Positions 34,005-45,394 of a stretch of 64,000 nucleotides of DNA are shown in pieces. This DNA is from Sandaracinaceae bacterium. Its GTDB lineage: Bacteria > Myxococcota_A > Polyangia > Polyangiales > Sandaracinaceae. The position numbers were made by a program, and so were the translations under genes. The notes below the pieces were generated by a model. It ran no database searches, had not been told where the DNA came from, and worked only from the letters and a program-made list of their open reading frames with translations. The stretch spans positions 1 to 64,000 of the forward strand of contig JAHBWG010000051.1 in the NCBI GenBank assembly GCA_019637095.1. The letters run 5' to 3'. The stretch's first letter is position 1; the number at the start of each line of letters is the position of its first letter.

Positions 34005-34663
34005 GGAGGCAGGCCATCGTCATTGGGCTCGGCCAGTTCGGGCTCGCGCTCGCGACTTCGCTCGCGAAGAAGGGCGTCGAGGTGCTCGCCATCGACACGC
34101 GCGAGGAGCGCGTGCGCGTCGCGAGCGGCTCGGTCGCGGAGGCCGTCGTGCTCGACGCGACCGAGGAAGCGGCCCTCGCGCGCACCAACCCGGCGCGCCG
34201 GGATCTCTGCGTCTGCGCGATCGGGAACGAGGCGCGCGAGGCGTCCATCATCGTGACCGCGCTCCTGCGCCAGATGGGCGCGGCGCGGGTCGTCGCGCGC
34301 GCGACCGACCCGCTCCACGAGCGGATCCTGCGCCTGGTCGGCGCGCACGAGGTGGTGAACCCCGAGCAGGCCTTCGGAGAGCGCTACGCCACGCGGCTCA
34401 TGTACGCGACGGTCCTCGACGAGATCGAGCTCGGCGAGGATCTCGTGATCACCGAGCTGAAGCCGCCGCCCTCGTTCGTCGGGCGCGATCTGGCCTCGCT
34501 CGAGCTGCCGCGCCGCCACGGCGTCACCGTCATCGCGCAGCGGCGCAGCGGCGAGCCCTCGGCGGCGCTGCCGGACCCGAAGCGCCGCCTCGACGCCGAC
34601 GACCTCCTGGTCGTCGTGGCGCGCCGGGGCGCGGTCGCGCGGCTGCTGGAGGCGCTCGCGTGA
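34001..34663 (+). CDS. TrkA/KtrA-type RCK regulatory subunit
   Basis: A 220-aa cytoplasmic gating protein. The N-terminal Rossmann domain (RCK-N) opens with AIVIGLGQFGLALATSLAKKG and has an acidic residue (IDTREERV) for the ribose of ATP/NAD(H). The C-terminal ~85 residues are a TrkA-C domain (VITELKPPPSFVGRDLASLELPRRHGVTVIAQRR). Family members form rings under the TrkH/KtrB pore and open it on nucleotide binding. It overlaps both neighbours by 4 bp in the operon. Confidence 0.92.
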   Translation: MRRQAIVIGLGQFGLALATSLAKKGVEVLAIDTREERVRVASGSVAEAVVLDATEEAALARTNPARRDLCVCAIGNEAREASIIVTALLRQMGAARVVARATDPLHERILRLVGAHEVVNPEQAFGERYATRLMYATVLDEIELGEDLVITELKPPPSFVGRDLASLELPRRHGVTVIAQRRSGEPSAALPDPKRRLDADDLLVVVARRGAVARLLEALA

Positions 34664-35568
34664 CGCGCGGCCGCGCCATCCGCACGTTCTTCGCCATCGG
34701 GCTCGCGGCCCACGTGATCACCGTGCTCGCCGCGATCGCGCTGCTCGCGCGGATGAGCCCGGCGATCGGCCAGATCCTCGACGCGAACGAGCGCAGCGTG
34801 CACGAAGCGGAGCGCATGTTGGCGGCGCTCACGCGGCCGGTGGCGAGCCCGGAGGATCGAGCCACGTACTTCGACGCGCTCGGCGCGGCCGAGCAGAACG
34901 TGACCGAGGGCGAGGAGCCCGAGGTCCTCGCCCGGCTCCGCGCGGCGGGCGACGACGCGCTCGACGGCGACGTCGACGCGCGCGTGGCCGTCGTGCGCGA
35001 CCTCCTGCGGCTGTCGGAGATCAACCGCACGGCGATGCGCGGCGCCGACGCGCGCGCCCTGCGCCTCGGGCTCGCGGGGCGCTGGGCGCTCGCGCTGCTG
35101 GGGGTGATCGGCATCTTCGCGAGCGCGTGGGCGTTGCGCCGCGCGCAGCACCAGGTGCTCGATCCGGTAGAGGAGCTGGTGGCGGTGCTCGACGCCCGCG
35201 CGCGCGGCGACCGGCACCGGCGCTACTCGCAGACTGGGTCGTCGGCGCTCGCCTCGGCGCTCGCACGGATCGATGAGCTGCTCGACGCGCTCGACGCGCC
35301 GAGGCCCGGCGAGGCAGGAGCCGGCGCGCGCGCGCTGTCGGCCGCGGTCGCCCACCTCCTCGACGCCACGGGACGACCGATCTTGCTCGCGGCGAGCGAC
35401 GGCCGTGTGGTCGCGGCGAGCGTCGCGGCGCTCGACCGACTCGCCGCCGACGGCGCGCAGCTCCGCGCGGCGCTGCGCGCCGGCGCGCTCGAGCCGTGGG
35501 CCGAGGCCGTCGAGCTCGTCGGAGACGGGGAGCTGCGCGTCGTGACGTTGCGCGCCGAGCCACTCTAG
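34660..35568 (+). CDS. Membrane sensor with HAMP-like and PAS-like segments, no output domain
   Basis: A 302-aa protein starting with GTG inside the trkA stop. TM1 (~8-31) precedes a helical periplasmic segment (~32-135) and TM2 (~138-158). A HAMP-like linker (LDPVEELVAVLDARARGDRHRRY) follows, then a C-terminal ~90-residue PAS-like part (GRPILLAASDGRVVAASVAALDRL). No kinase, cyclase or methyl-accepting domain is present, so it cannot be a classical receptor by itself. Co-translation with the potassium genes suggests it senses a condition relevant to uptake, perhaps turgor or ion strength. Confidence 0.62.
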   Translation: MTRGRAIRTFFAIGLAAHVITVLAAIALLARMSPAIGQILDANERSVHEAERMLAALTRPVASPEDRATYFDALGAAEQNVTEGEEPEVLARLRAAGDDALDGDVDARVAVVRDLLRLSEINRTAMRGADARALRLGLAGRWALALLGVIGIFASAWALRRAQHQVLDPVEELVAVLDARARGDRHRRYSQTGSSALASALARIDELLDALDAPRPGEAGAGARALSAAVAHLLDATGRPILLAASDGRVVAASVAALDRLAADGAQLRAALRAGALEPWAEAVELVGDGELRVVTLRAEPL

Positions 35569-35574
35569 TCCGCG

Positions 35575-36930
35575 TCAGCGCAAGTAGCCGATGGCCGAGA
35601 CACCCAGCGTGTCCTGCCGCACGTGAGTCGGGATGGGCTCGCCCGCCGCGTCGGTGACGACTTCGCCGGCGTAGAACATCGGCGCCGCCGCCTCGTCGTG
35701 CCGGTACTCCACGCGGAACGCGAGCTGGGGGAGCGGCCGGAAGGTGAGGGTCGCCGTCCCCGAGGACACCCACTCGACGGGGAAGAAGATGGGCGCGCGG
35801 CGAAGCCCGCCGGCGTCGTACGGCGCTCCGTCCCAGAAGACGTCGCCGCGCACGCTGATCTCGAGCCACTCGATCGGTCGGACCTTGGCGTAGAGCGCGG
35901 CGGCGACCCAGGCGTAGAGCGCGTCGCTCCACGGCTCGACGCCGGCGTCGAGCTGCCCCTGGAGCTCGAGCCACTCGCTCGCGACCACTCGGAGGGTGAG
36001 GTCGAGCAGGTGCCGCCAGCCGCGCTCGGGCTCGAGGGGGCCGCGCTCGACGCCGCCGAAGTAGAGGAGCTGCGCCTCGACCTCGGGGGTCGCGAAGCGC
36101 GCGCTCACCGACACGCTCTTCTCGTCGTTCCCGTCCAGCAGCGTGTTCCATCCGTTGTAGGCCGCGGCGGTGAGCGACCACTCGGCGTCGAGCGGGAGCG
36201 TGAGCCGAACGCCGGTGTGGTAGAACGGCAGACCGAAGAAGAGGTTGGAGCGAGAGAAATTCCAGTTGTCGTGCGCGGCCATCCCCTCGATGCCGATCGG
36301 CGAGAGGAACAGGCCGGCCTCGATACGCAAGCCTCGCTCGAGCACCGGCGCGTCCCACCCGAGGTAGGCCTCCTGGAGCACGCGCCAGAGGTCGGCGTCG
36401 GAGCCGCCGGTTCCCCCGATCGGCGGGACGCTGGTCTCGCCGGCGTAGTAGCTCGCGGGGGTGTGCCCCCACTGGAGCGCGACCTTCACGTAGACGCGCT
36501 CGTACGCGAGGCGCGCCCCGAGGACGGCGTTCGAGAGCGTGAAGGTGGCGTGACGGTTGTCGAAGCCCCGGTACGCCACGACGCCGTTCGAGGGCTCGAG
36601 GAACGACCACAGCAGGAACGCCTCGACGTAGGCGTAGGGCTCGAAGACCAGGTCGGGCTCCGCGGGCGCCTCGGGAGGGCCCTCGCCGGTCTCGGCCTCG
36701 GGCAGCGCGGTCGACTCGGCGCCCGCGGCGGCCGGCGGCGCGACGGGGCTCGGCGCGTCGCTCGTCTCGCCCCGATCGGGCGCGTCGCGGTCGGGCACGA
36801 TCGGGTCGGGCACGATCGGGTCGGGCGGCGCGGCTTCGCCGGGAGACGCGGCGTCGTCGAGCTCGTCGCCGACCTGCGCGTACGCGGTCGTCGCCGAGAG
36901 TGTCAGCATCAGGGCGGTCCAGCCTCGCAT
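35575..36930 (-). CDS. Outer-membrane beta-barrel protein (porin-like)
   Basis: A 451-aa exported protein with signal peptide (cleavage after AYA) and a disordered Asp/Pro/Ala-rich stretch to ~100 with PIVPDPIVPDRDAPD. From ~105 onward aromatic-alternating beta strands predominate (EPYAYVEAFLLWSFLEP, RIEAGLFLSPIGIEG, LAFRVEYRHDEAAAPMFY), a pattern seen in phosphate-selective or BBP2-like porins. It probably forms a channel in the outer membrane. It is convergent with the potassium operon, 6 bp between stops; a functional link is not shown. Confidence 0.75.
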   Translation of the reverse strand: MRGWTALMLTLSATTAYAQVGDELDDAASPGEAAPPDPIVPDPIVPDRDAPDRGETSDAPSPVAPPAAAGAESTALPEAETGEGPPEAPAEPDLVFEPYAYVEAFLLWSFLEPSNGVVAYRGFDNRHATFTLSNAVLGARLAYERVYVKVALQWGHTPASYYAGETSVPPIGGTGGSDADLWRVLQEAYLGWDAPVLERGLRIEAGLFLSPIGIEGMAAHDNWNFSRSNLFFGLPFYHTGVRLTLPLDAEWSLTAAAYNGWNTLLDGNDEKSVSVSARFATPEVEAQLLYFGGVERGPLEPERGWRHLLDLTLRVVASEWLELQGQLDAGVEPWSDALYAWVAAALYAKVRPIEWLEISVRGDVFWDGAPYDAGGLRRAPIFFPVEWVSSGTATLTFRPLPQLAFRVEYRHDEAAAPMFYAGEVVTDAAGEPIPTHVRQDTLGVSAIGYLR

Positions 36931-37060
36931 CCGCCCGACGGTACCGCACGCGAGCGAGTCGGGGCCGCAGCGAAGGGGCCGCGGTGTGGTAGCCTGAGGG
37001 TCCGCGTGTCCGTCCAGCGCGCCGGCGCGGGCGGGGGCTCGGATCGAGGAAGGCCGAGGG

Positions 37061-38680
<1,620 letters not shown>

Positions 38681-38716
38681 CGCCGGCGCTCCGCGCGAGG
38701 GGAGGAAGACCGCTCG

Positions 38717-41700
38717 ATGAACGTCACCACCGACCCGAGGCGAGCGCGCGCGAGCGCCGGGCTCGTCGCGCGCACGCTCGTCGCGCTCACGCTCGCGTGC
38801 GCGGGGCTCGCGCTGCTCGCGGGCGCGCCGGCGCGCGCCGACGGCACCGCCGACGAGGCCGATCTGCACTTCCAGCTCGGCAACGACGCCTACCGCCGCG
38901 GCGACTACCTGCGCGCGCTCGAGCACTTCCTCGCCTCGAACCGCCTCGCGCCGAACCGCAACGTCGTCTTCAACATCGCCCGCGCCTACCAGCGGCTCGA
39001 CCGCTTCCCCGAGGCGTACCGCTACTACGCGGACGCCCACGCGCAGGAGCCGGACCCCGCGCGCCGCGCGCCGATCGAGGCCGCGATGGCGGAGATCGCG
39101 TCGCGCGTCGCGCTCGTCGAGGTCCAGACGAGCCCGGCCGGCGCGACGCTCTTCGTCGACCGCGAGGATCTCGGCTCCGTCGGCACCTCGCCGCGCGTGC
39201 TCGCGCTGCCGCCGGGCGAGTACCGCTTCCTGGCGCGGCTCGACGGGCATCACGGCGCGGCGTCCGAGCCCCAGGCGGTCGCCGCGGGGCAGCGCCTCGT
39301 CGTGCGCCTCGAGCTGCGCCGCATCGTCGGCACGCTGCTCGTGCGCGGCGAGGAGGGCGCGGCGATCCGCATCGACACCGAGGACGGAGATCCGCTGTGC
39401 GTCTCGCCGTGCGATCTGCCGGTGGCGCCCGGCCCGCACGTGCTGCACGCGACGGCGCAGGGGCGCGAGCCGCTCACCCGCGCGTTCGCGGTCGGCGAGG
39501 GGCAGCAGACGCGCGTCGACCTCGCGCTCGTCGCGCAGACCGGCTCGATCGTCGTGAGCGCGGACGTCACCGGCGCGATGGTGCAGATCGACGGCGTCAC
39601 CGCGGGGTTCACGCCGCTCGTCGTGCCCAACGTGCCGACGGGCGCGCGGCGGGTGCGGGTCGTCGCGAGCGGCTACGAGCCCGTGACGCTCGACGTCGAG
39701 GTCGAGGCGGACCGGCAGGCCGAGCTCACCGACGTCCGGCTGCGCACGCTGCGCGAGGTCAGCGCCGCGTCGCGCGAGATCGAGCGCATCGAGGACGCGC
39801 CGGCCTCGGTCTCGGTGATCACAGGGGCCGAGCTCGAGGCGTTCCGCTTCCCGACGATCTACGAGGCGCTGCGCGGCCAGCGCGGCTTCGCGCTCTCGTC
39901 GGACGGGATCTACCCCGGCGCGGCGGTGCGCGGCATCGGGCAGCCGGGCGACTACAACAACCGGCTGCTCATCCTGTCCGACGGCGCCACGCTCAACGAG
40001 AACATCCTCTACCAGGGCTTCATCGGCTACGACGGGCGCGTCGATCTCGGCGACGTCTCGCGCATCGAGGTCGTGCGCGGCGCGGGCTCGGTCCTCTACG
40101 GCACCGGCGCCATGAGCGGCGTCGTGAACCTCGTGCCGATCGCGCACGACGTGCCGACGTCGGGTCGCTTCGAGCTGTCGCTCGTCGACGGCGACGTGAT
40201 GCGCGCGCGCAGCGGCTTCCACCTGCGCCTCGCCGACGACGCGGGCGTGCGCGGCGCGGTCGCGATCGGCCGCTCCGACGGGCGCGACGTGCCGATGCGC
40301 TTCGACGCGGACGGCGACGGCGTCGCCGACGACAACGTCGCCCGCCGCGTCGAGGCCTTCGAGGCCGTCACCGGCACCGCGCGCGCGTGGGTGGGCCCGC
40401 TGACGGTCCAGGGGCTCTACACGCTGCGCCGCCAGTCGATCCCCATGGGCTCGTTCGGCACGATCTTCGATCGGCCGGACAACGTGTACGAGGATCACCG
40501 CGGGATGCTCGAGGCGCGCTTCGAGCCGCGGCTCTCCGACGACGTCGAGCTGCGCACCCGCGCCTACGTGAACTTCTACGAGTTCCACCTCGACTACTTC
40601 TACGACGCCGAGGACGAGGTGACGGGCGCGCCGTTCGAGCAGCGCTTCCGCGAGGCCTACCAGGGCGTCTGGACGGGTGGAGAGGCGCGCGTCGTCGCGC
40701 ACGTCGTGCCGCAGCTGCGCATCTCGGGCGGCGTCGAGGGCTCCTACCACCCGGTCGTGAGCCTCGACGCGGACCAGACGGAGAGCGACGGATCGCTGTC
40801 GCGCGTGCTCGGCCTGCGGCGCCCGTACGGCGTGCTCGCCGGCTACGCGCTCGCGGACTGGGAGCCGGTGCGCGAGCTGCGCGTCTCGCTCGGCGGCCGC
40901 GTCGACGGATGGCTCCTGCCCGCGCCGGCGGAGAGCTTCGTCTCGTTCAACCCGCGCCTCGCCGTCGTGATGCGGCTGACGCCGGAGGACACCTTGAAGG
41001 TGCTCGCCGGCCGCGCCTTCCGCGCGCCGAGCATCTACGAGCAGTTCTACGAGGACGGCGGCACCACGCAGCTCCCGAGCACCTGCTGCGGCGGCGCGCT
41101 GCGGCCCGAGACGCTGTACACGAGCGAGCTCGAGTACACGCACCGCTTCGACGACGACTGGTCCGTGCTCGTGTCGGGGCACTTCCAGTACGCGGAGGAC
41201 TTCATCGACTTCGTCTCCGTCCCGCCCGCGAACGACCCGGACGATCTCGGGCTGCGCTACTTCACCAACGTCGGCGCGAGCCAGGTCGCGGGCGGCGGCG
41301 ACGTCGAGGTGCGCCGAGAGCTGCGCGGCGGCTGGATGTTCACGGGGCAGGTCGGGGCGCTCTACGCGACGTTCCTCGACGCGCCGGCCGTCGAGGGCGC
41401 GACCGACAACCTCCGCGTCCCGAACACGCCGTACCTGTTCGGCTCGGCGCGCGCGATCGTGCCGATCCTCGAGCGGCTGCTCCGCGGCGCCGTCCGCCTG
41501 ACCGTGGAGGCGCCGCGCCGCATCTCGCTCACCACCGACGAGGAGACCGGCTGGGCGGTCGTGGCCGACGTCGTCGCGAGCGGCACCGTGCACGAGCTCG
41601 GGCTCACCTACGCGGTCGGCCTCTACAACCTCTTCGACTGGCGCTACCCGCTGCCCGCCTCACAGCTCCCGGTGAGCACGTTCCTCCAGCGCGGGCGCAG

Positions 41701-41734
41701 CCTGATCGTCTCGCTCGGCCTCGAGCTCCAGTAG
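38717..41734 (+). CDS. TonB-dependent receptor with N-terminal TPR and PEGA modules
   Basis: A 1005-aa outer-membrane protein. Order: signal peptide (1-42); TPR-like helices (~45-125, LHFQLGNDAYRRGDYLRALEHFLASNRLAPN); three PEGA-like beta modules (~135-200, 200-270, 275-342); TonB plug (~355-470, with APASVSVITGAELEAF and VEVVRGAGSVLYGTGAMSGVVNLV); then a 22-strand-type barrel to the end. Plug plus barrel import large substrates with TonB energy. The TPR-PEGA front part is unusual and should sit in the periplasm. A GGAGGAAG site precedes the ATG. Confidence 0.88.
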   Translation: MNVTTDPRRARASAGLVARTLVALTLACAGLALLAGAPARADGTADEADLHFQLGNDAYRRGDYLRALEHFLASNRLAPNRNVVFNIARAYQRLDRFPEAYRYYADAHAQEPDPARRAPIEAAMAEIASRVALVEVQTSPAGATLFVDREDLGSVGTSPRVLALPPGEYRFLARLDGHHGAASEPQAVAAGQRLVVRLELRRIVGTLLVRGEEGAAIRIDTEDGDPLCVSPCDLPVAPGPHVLHATAQGREPLTRAFAVGEGQQTRVDLALVAQTGSIVVSADVTGAMVQIDGVTAGFTPLVVPNVPTGARRVRVVASGYEPVTLDVEVEADRQAELTDVRLRTLREVSAASREIERIEDAPASVSVITGAELEAFRFPTIYEALRGQRGFALSSDGIYPGAAVRGIGQPGDYNNRLLILSDGATLNENILYQGFIGYDGRVDLGDVSRIEVVRGAGSVLYGTGAMSGVVNLVPIAHDVPTSGRFELSLVDGDVMRARSGFHLRLADDAGVRGAVAIGRSDGRDVPMRFDADGDGVADDNVARRVEAFEAVTGTARAWVGPLTVQGLYTLRRQSIPMGSFGTIFDRPDNVYEDHRGMLEARFEPRLSDDVELRTRAYVNFYEFHLDYFYDAEDEVTGAPFEQRFREAYQGVWTGGEARVVAHVVPQLRISGGVEGSYHPVVSLDADQTESDGSLSRVLGLRRPYGVLAGYALADWEPVRELRVSLGGRVDGWLLPAPAESFVSFNPRLAVVMRLTPEDTLKVLAGRAFRAPSIYEQFYEDGGTTQLPSTCCGGALRPETLYTSELEYTHRFDDDWSVLVSGHFQYAEDFIDFVSVPPANDPDDLGLRYFTNVGASQVAGGGDVEVRRELRGGWMFTGQVGALYATFLDAPAVEGATDNLRVPNTPYLFGSARAIVPILERLLRGAVRLTVEAPRRISLTTDEETGWAVVADVVASGTVHELGLTYAVGLYNLFDWRYPLPASQLPVSTFLQRGRSLIVSLGLELQ

Positions 41735-41803
41735 AGCGCGGTTCGCGCTCGACAGGACGGATCGGTCCGCTACCTTCGCGGCCCTTCCATCGGAGCTCCG
41801 CGC

Positions 41804-44800
41804 ATGCAGAAGAACAGCCTCGTTGCAAGTGTTTTCGCGCTGACCCTCGCCGCGTGCGGCGGCGGCGAGATCGTCGACGACGCCGGCGGGATGCTCGGTG
41901 ACGGCGGGACGCCTCCCGGCGGTGACCGCGTGCCGGACGGAGGCGCGGACGCCTACGAGGTCCGCGTGGATCTCCTCGGCGACGGCGAGGGCCGCGTCTC
42001 GAGCGACGACGGCACGATCGACTGCGGCGGCGGCGCGTCGAGCTGTCGCGTCATGTTCCCGGCCGGAGCGCGCGTGACGCTGCGCGCGAGCGCGGTCGAG
42101 CCCTCGCGCTTCGCGGGCTGGTCCGGGCCCGGGCTCGAGTGCGGCGCGTCGGACGCGTGCACGCTCGTCGTCGATCGACCGATCGTGGCGGCCGCGACGT
42201 TCACGCGGAGCGAGGAGGCGCTCTTCGTGCGGCGGTCCGGCGACGGCGGCGGACGCGTCGTCTCGGAGCCGGCGGGGATCGACTGCGGCGAGACCTGCTC
42301 CGCGAGCTTCGCGCGCGGCGCGACGGTCCGCCTGCGCGTCACCCCGGCGCCGGGCTCGGAGCTCGTGGGCTGGGGCGGCGCCTGCGCCGGTGTCGACGAG
42401 TCTTGCGTGGTGCGGCTCGACGAGACGACCGAGGTGACGGTCACGCTGCGCCGCATCCCGCGCGCGCTCGAGGTGCGGCTCACCGGCGATGGCGCCGGCG
42501 CGGTCGCCTCGGAGCCCGCGGGCATCGACTGCGGGGAGGCGTGCTCGGCGGACTTCGCGGACGGCACGCTCGTGACGCTCGAGGCGGTCGCCGCGCCGGG
42601 GTCGAGCCTCGCCGGCTGGACGGGGTGCGAGGCGTCCGGCGCGCGCTGCACGCTCACCCTCGACGCGGCGGCGGTGGTCGAGGCGCGCTTCGAGCTCGAC
42701 CGTCACCCCCTGAGCGTGACGCTCGCGGGCGCGGGCGCGGGCACCGTTCGGTCGGAGCCGGCGGGGATCGACTGCGGCGCCGGCTGCGCCGCGCTCTTCG
42801 CGCACGGCGCGAGCGTCGTGCTCACCGCGAGCCCCGACGCCGGGTCGACCTTCACCGGCTGGGGCGGCGCGTGCAGCGGCGCGGGCGCGGTGTGCACCGT
42901 GACCCTCGATCAGGCCCGCGCGGTGACGGCGACCTTCGCGCGGCGGCGCTGGGATCTCGACGTGACGCTCGGCGGCGCGGGGGCGGGGCGCGTGACCTTG
43001 ACGCCGGGCGCGATCGACTGCGGCGCGCGGTGCACCGGCGCGTTCGAGCACGGCGCGAGCGTGACCTTGCGCGCGGTCGCGGACGCGAGCTCGACGTTCG
43101 TCGGCTGGGGCGGCGCCTGCTCGGGCGCGGCGGCGACGTGCGCGGTCTCGATGACCGAGGCGCGCGCGGTGAGCGCGACGTTCGCGCTCGGGGAGCGCGA
43201 GCTGACGGTGACGCGCGTCGGCAGCGGCGAGGGGACGGTCGTCTCGAGCCCGGTCGGGATCGACTGCGGCGCCGACTGCACGCACACGTTCGACTTCGGC
43301 ACGACGGTCACGCTCAGCGCGCGCGCGGCGGACTCCTCGACGTTCGACGGATGGTCGGGCGCGTGCTCGGGCGCGGCGCCGACGTGCAGCGTCCGCGTGA
43401 CCGAGGCGGCCGCGGTGTCGGCCTCGTTCACGCTCCGCCCGCGCACGCTCTCGGTGACGCGCGTCGGCGCGGGCACCGTCTCGTCGAGCCCGGCCGGGAT
43501 CGCGTGCGGCGCCGACTGCAGCGAGGACTACCCGCACGGCACGCCGGTGACGCTGACGGCCACGGCGGCGACCGGCTGGGCGTTCGCGGGCTGGTCGGGC
43601 GCGTGCTCGGGCGCGGCGAGCACCTGCACCGTCACGATGAGCGCCGCGCGCGCGGTGACCGCGACGTTCCGCATCACCACGCGCACGCTGAGCGTGCGGC
43701 GCGCGGGCACCGGCGCCGGGACCGTGACGAGCGTGCCCTCGGGGATCGCGTGCGGCGCGACCTGCGCGCGCGACTTCGATTACGGGACGTCGGTCACGCT
43801 CACCGCGACGCCCGATGGCGCGACCTCCCGCTTCGCCGGCTGGGCGGGCGCGTGCGCGGGCACCGCGAGCACCTGCACCGTCTCGATGACGGAGGCAGAG
43901 AGCGCGACGGCGACCTTCACCCTGCTCGATCGCCCGCTCGACGTCACCGTCGCGGGGACCGGCAGCGGCCGGGTCACCTCGGCGCCGGCCGGCGTCGACT
44001 GTCCGGGCACGTGCCGCGGGACGTGGCCGCACGGCGAGGTGGTGGTCTTGACCGCGCGGGCCGCCGACGACTCGACGTTCGCCGGCTGGGCGGGCGCGTG
44101 CAGCGGCGCCGAGCCGACCTGCAGCGTGCGGCTCGAGGCGGCCGCCGCGACGACCGCGACCTTCACGCTGCGCCCGCGCCGCCTCACCGTCACGCGCGTC
44201 GGCTCGGGCACGGTGGCGTCGAGCCCCGCCGGGATCTCGTGCGGGACCGGCTGCGCGGCGGACTTCCCGCACGGCACCACCGTCCGGCTGACGGCGACGC
44301 CGGCGACGGGGTGGGTGATCGGCGGCTGGACGGGCGCCTGCGAAGGCGCCGGGGTCACCTGCGACGTCCCGATGACGGCCGCGCGCGAGACGACCCTCAC
44401 CTTCCGCGTCACGACGCGCGCGCTCACGGTCCGTCGCGCCGGGACGGGGACCGGGCGCGTGACGAGCGCGCCCGCGGGCATCGACTGCGGGACCGACTGC
44501 AGCGAGGACTACGCCTACGACACGCGCGTCACCTTGAGCGCGCTGCCCGACACGGCGACCTCGCGCTTCGCGGGCTGGTCGGGCGCGTGCTCCGGGATGG
44601 ACGCCTGCGCCGTCACGATGACCGAGGCGCGCGACGTGACCGCGACGTTCACGCTGCTCGACCGCGCGCTCGACGTCGAGGTCGGCGGGCGCGGCGCCGG
44701 CTCCGTCACCTCCGAGCCGGCCGGGATCACGTGCCCCGGCACCTGCCGCGCGGTCTACCCGCACGGCCGCGAGGTCGTCCTGACCGCGCGGCCGGCCGAC

Positions 44801-45394
44801 GGCAACGTGCGCTTCGCCGGCTGGACGGGGGCGTGCACCAACCCGGAGACCACGTGCCGCGTGACGATGACCCAGGCGCGCACCGTACGCGCCACGTTCC
44901 AGCCGGTGCAACGGACGTTGACGGTGCGCGTCGGCGCCGGCGGCTCGGTCGTCTCCACGCCGGCCGGCATCGACTGCGGCGCCGCGTGCACCGCGCCCTT
45001 CGACCACGGGCAGGACGTGACGCTCACGCCGCGCCCCGCCGTCGGCATGGTGTTCTCCGGCTGGCAGGGCGCATGCACCGGCACCGGCGCGTGCGTCGTG
45101 CGCATGACGGCCGACCAGAGCGTCGCCGCCACCTTCGTCGTGGCCCGCCACCGGCTCATCGTGCGTGGCGCTGGATCCATCGGTACGACCTACATCGCAT
45201 CTCCTGCGCCTGAAGAGGCATGTCTCTGCGACCGCACGCTGGCGGCAGGAACGTCCGTCACGATCTTCGCGCAGCCGTCTCCCGTCGCGGCGTTCCGCTT
45301 CGATCGGTGGAACGGCGCCCCGGCATCGTGCGTCGCGGCGGCTTGCACGTTCGTCATCGACCGCGATTACGACATCTCCGCCGTCTTCCGATGA
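41804..45394 (+). CDS. Giant lipoprotein of ~14 divergent InlB-like B repeats
   Basis: A 1196-aa lipoprotein with signal peptide ending LAAC and a short Asp/Gly linker. It carries about 13 full repeats of ~82 residues plus a degenerate last one. Each repeat starts LxVxxxGxGxGxVxSxPxGIDCG, has a second Cys a few residues on, then GWSGACSGxxxTC and an AxFT-type end. This is the bacterial divergent InlB B-repeat pattern, with one disulfide pair per half. It is probably a long surface stalk or adhesin. From ~45165 the DNA becomes poorer in G/C and the last repeat loses the consensus. Confidence 0.85.
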   Translation: MQKNSLVASVFALTLAACGGGEIVDDAGGMLGDGGTPPGGDRVPDGGADAYEVRVDLLGDGEGRVSSDDGTIDCGGGASSCRVMFPAGARVTLRASAVEPSRFAGWSGPGLECGASDACTLVVDRPIVAAATFTRSEEALFVRRSGDGGGRVVSEPAGIDCGETCSASFARGATVRLRVTPAPGSELVGWGGACAGVDESCVVRLDETTEVTVTLRRIPRALEVRLTGDGAGAVASEPAGIDCGEACSADFADGTLVTLEAVAAPGSSLAGWTGCEASGARCTLTLDAAAVVEARFELDRHPLSVTLAGAGAGTVRSEPAGIDCGAGCAALFAHGASVVLTASPDAGSTFTGWGGACSGAGAVCTVTLDQARAVTATFARRRWDLDVTLGGAGAGRVTLTPGAIDCGARCTGAFEHGASVTLRAVADASSTFVGWGGACSGAAATCAVSMTEARAVSATFALGERELTVTRVGSGEGTVVSSPVGIDCGADCTHTFDFGTTVTLSARAADSSTFDGWSGACSGAAPTCSVRVTEAAAVSASFTLRPRTLSVTRVGAGTVSSSPAGIACGADCSEDYPHGTPVTLTATAATGWAFAGWSGACSGAASTCTVTMSAARAVTATFRITTRTLSVRRAGTGAGTVTSVPSGIACGATCARDFDYGTSVTLTATPDGATSRFAGWAGACAGTASTCTVSMTEAESATATFTLLDRPLDVTVAGTGSGRVTSAPAGVDCPGTCRGTWPHGEVVVLTARAADDSTFAGWAGACSGAEPTCSVRLEAAAATTATFTLRPRRLTVTRVGSGTVASSPAGISCGTGCAADFPHGTTVRLTATPATGWVIGGWTGACEGAGVTCDVPMTAARETTLTFRVTTRALTVRRAGTGTGRVTSAPAGIDCGTDCSEDYAYDTRVTLSALPDTATSRFAGWSGACSGMDACAVTMTEARDVTATFTLLDRALDVEVGGRGAGSVTSEPAGITCPGTCRAVYPHGREVVLTARPADGNVRFAGWTGACTNPETTCRVTMTQARTVRATFQPVQRTLTVRVGAGGSVVSTPAGIDCGAACTAPFDHGQDVTLTPRPAVGMVFSGWQGACTGTGACVVRMTADQSVAATFVVARHRLIVRGAGSIGTTYIASPAPEEACLCDRTLAAGTSVTIFAQPSPVAAFRFDRWNGAPASCVAAACTFVIDRDYDISAVFR

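Noticed and set aside
41660-45151. Long minus-strand open frame opposite the InlB-like lipoprotein gene
   Set aside because: Arg/Ala/Gly/His-rich translation with no domain; mirrors the GC-rich third positions of the plus-strand gene, which has a signal peptide and clear repeats.
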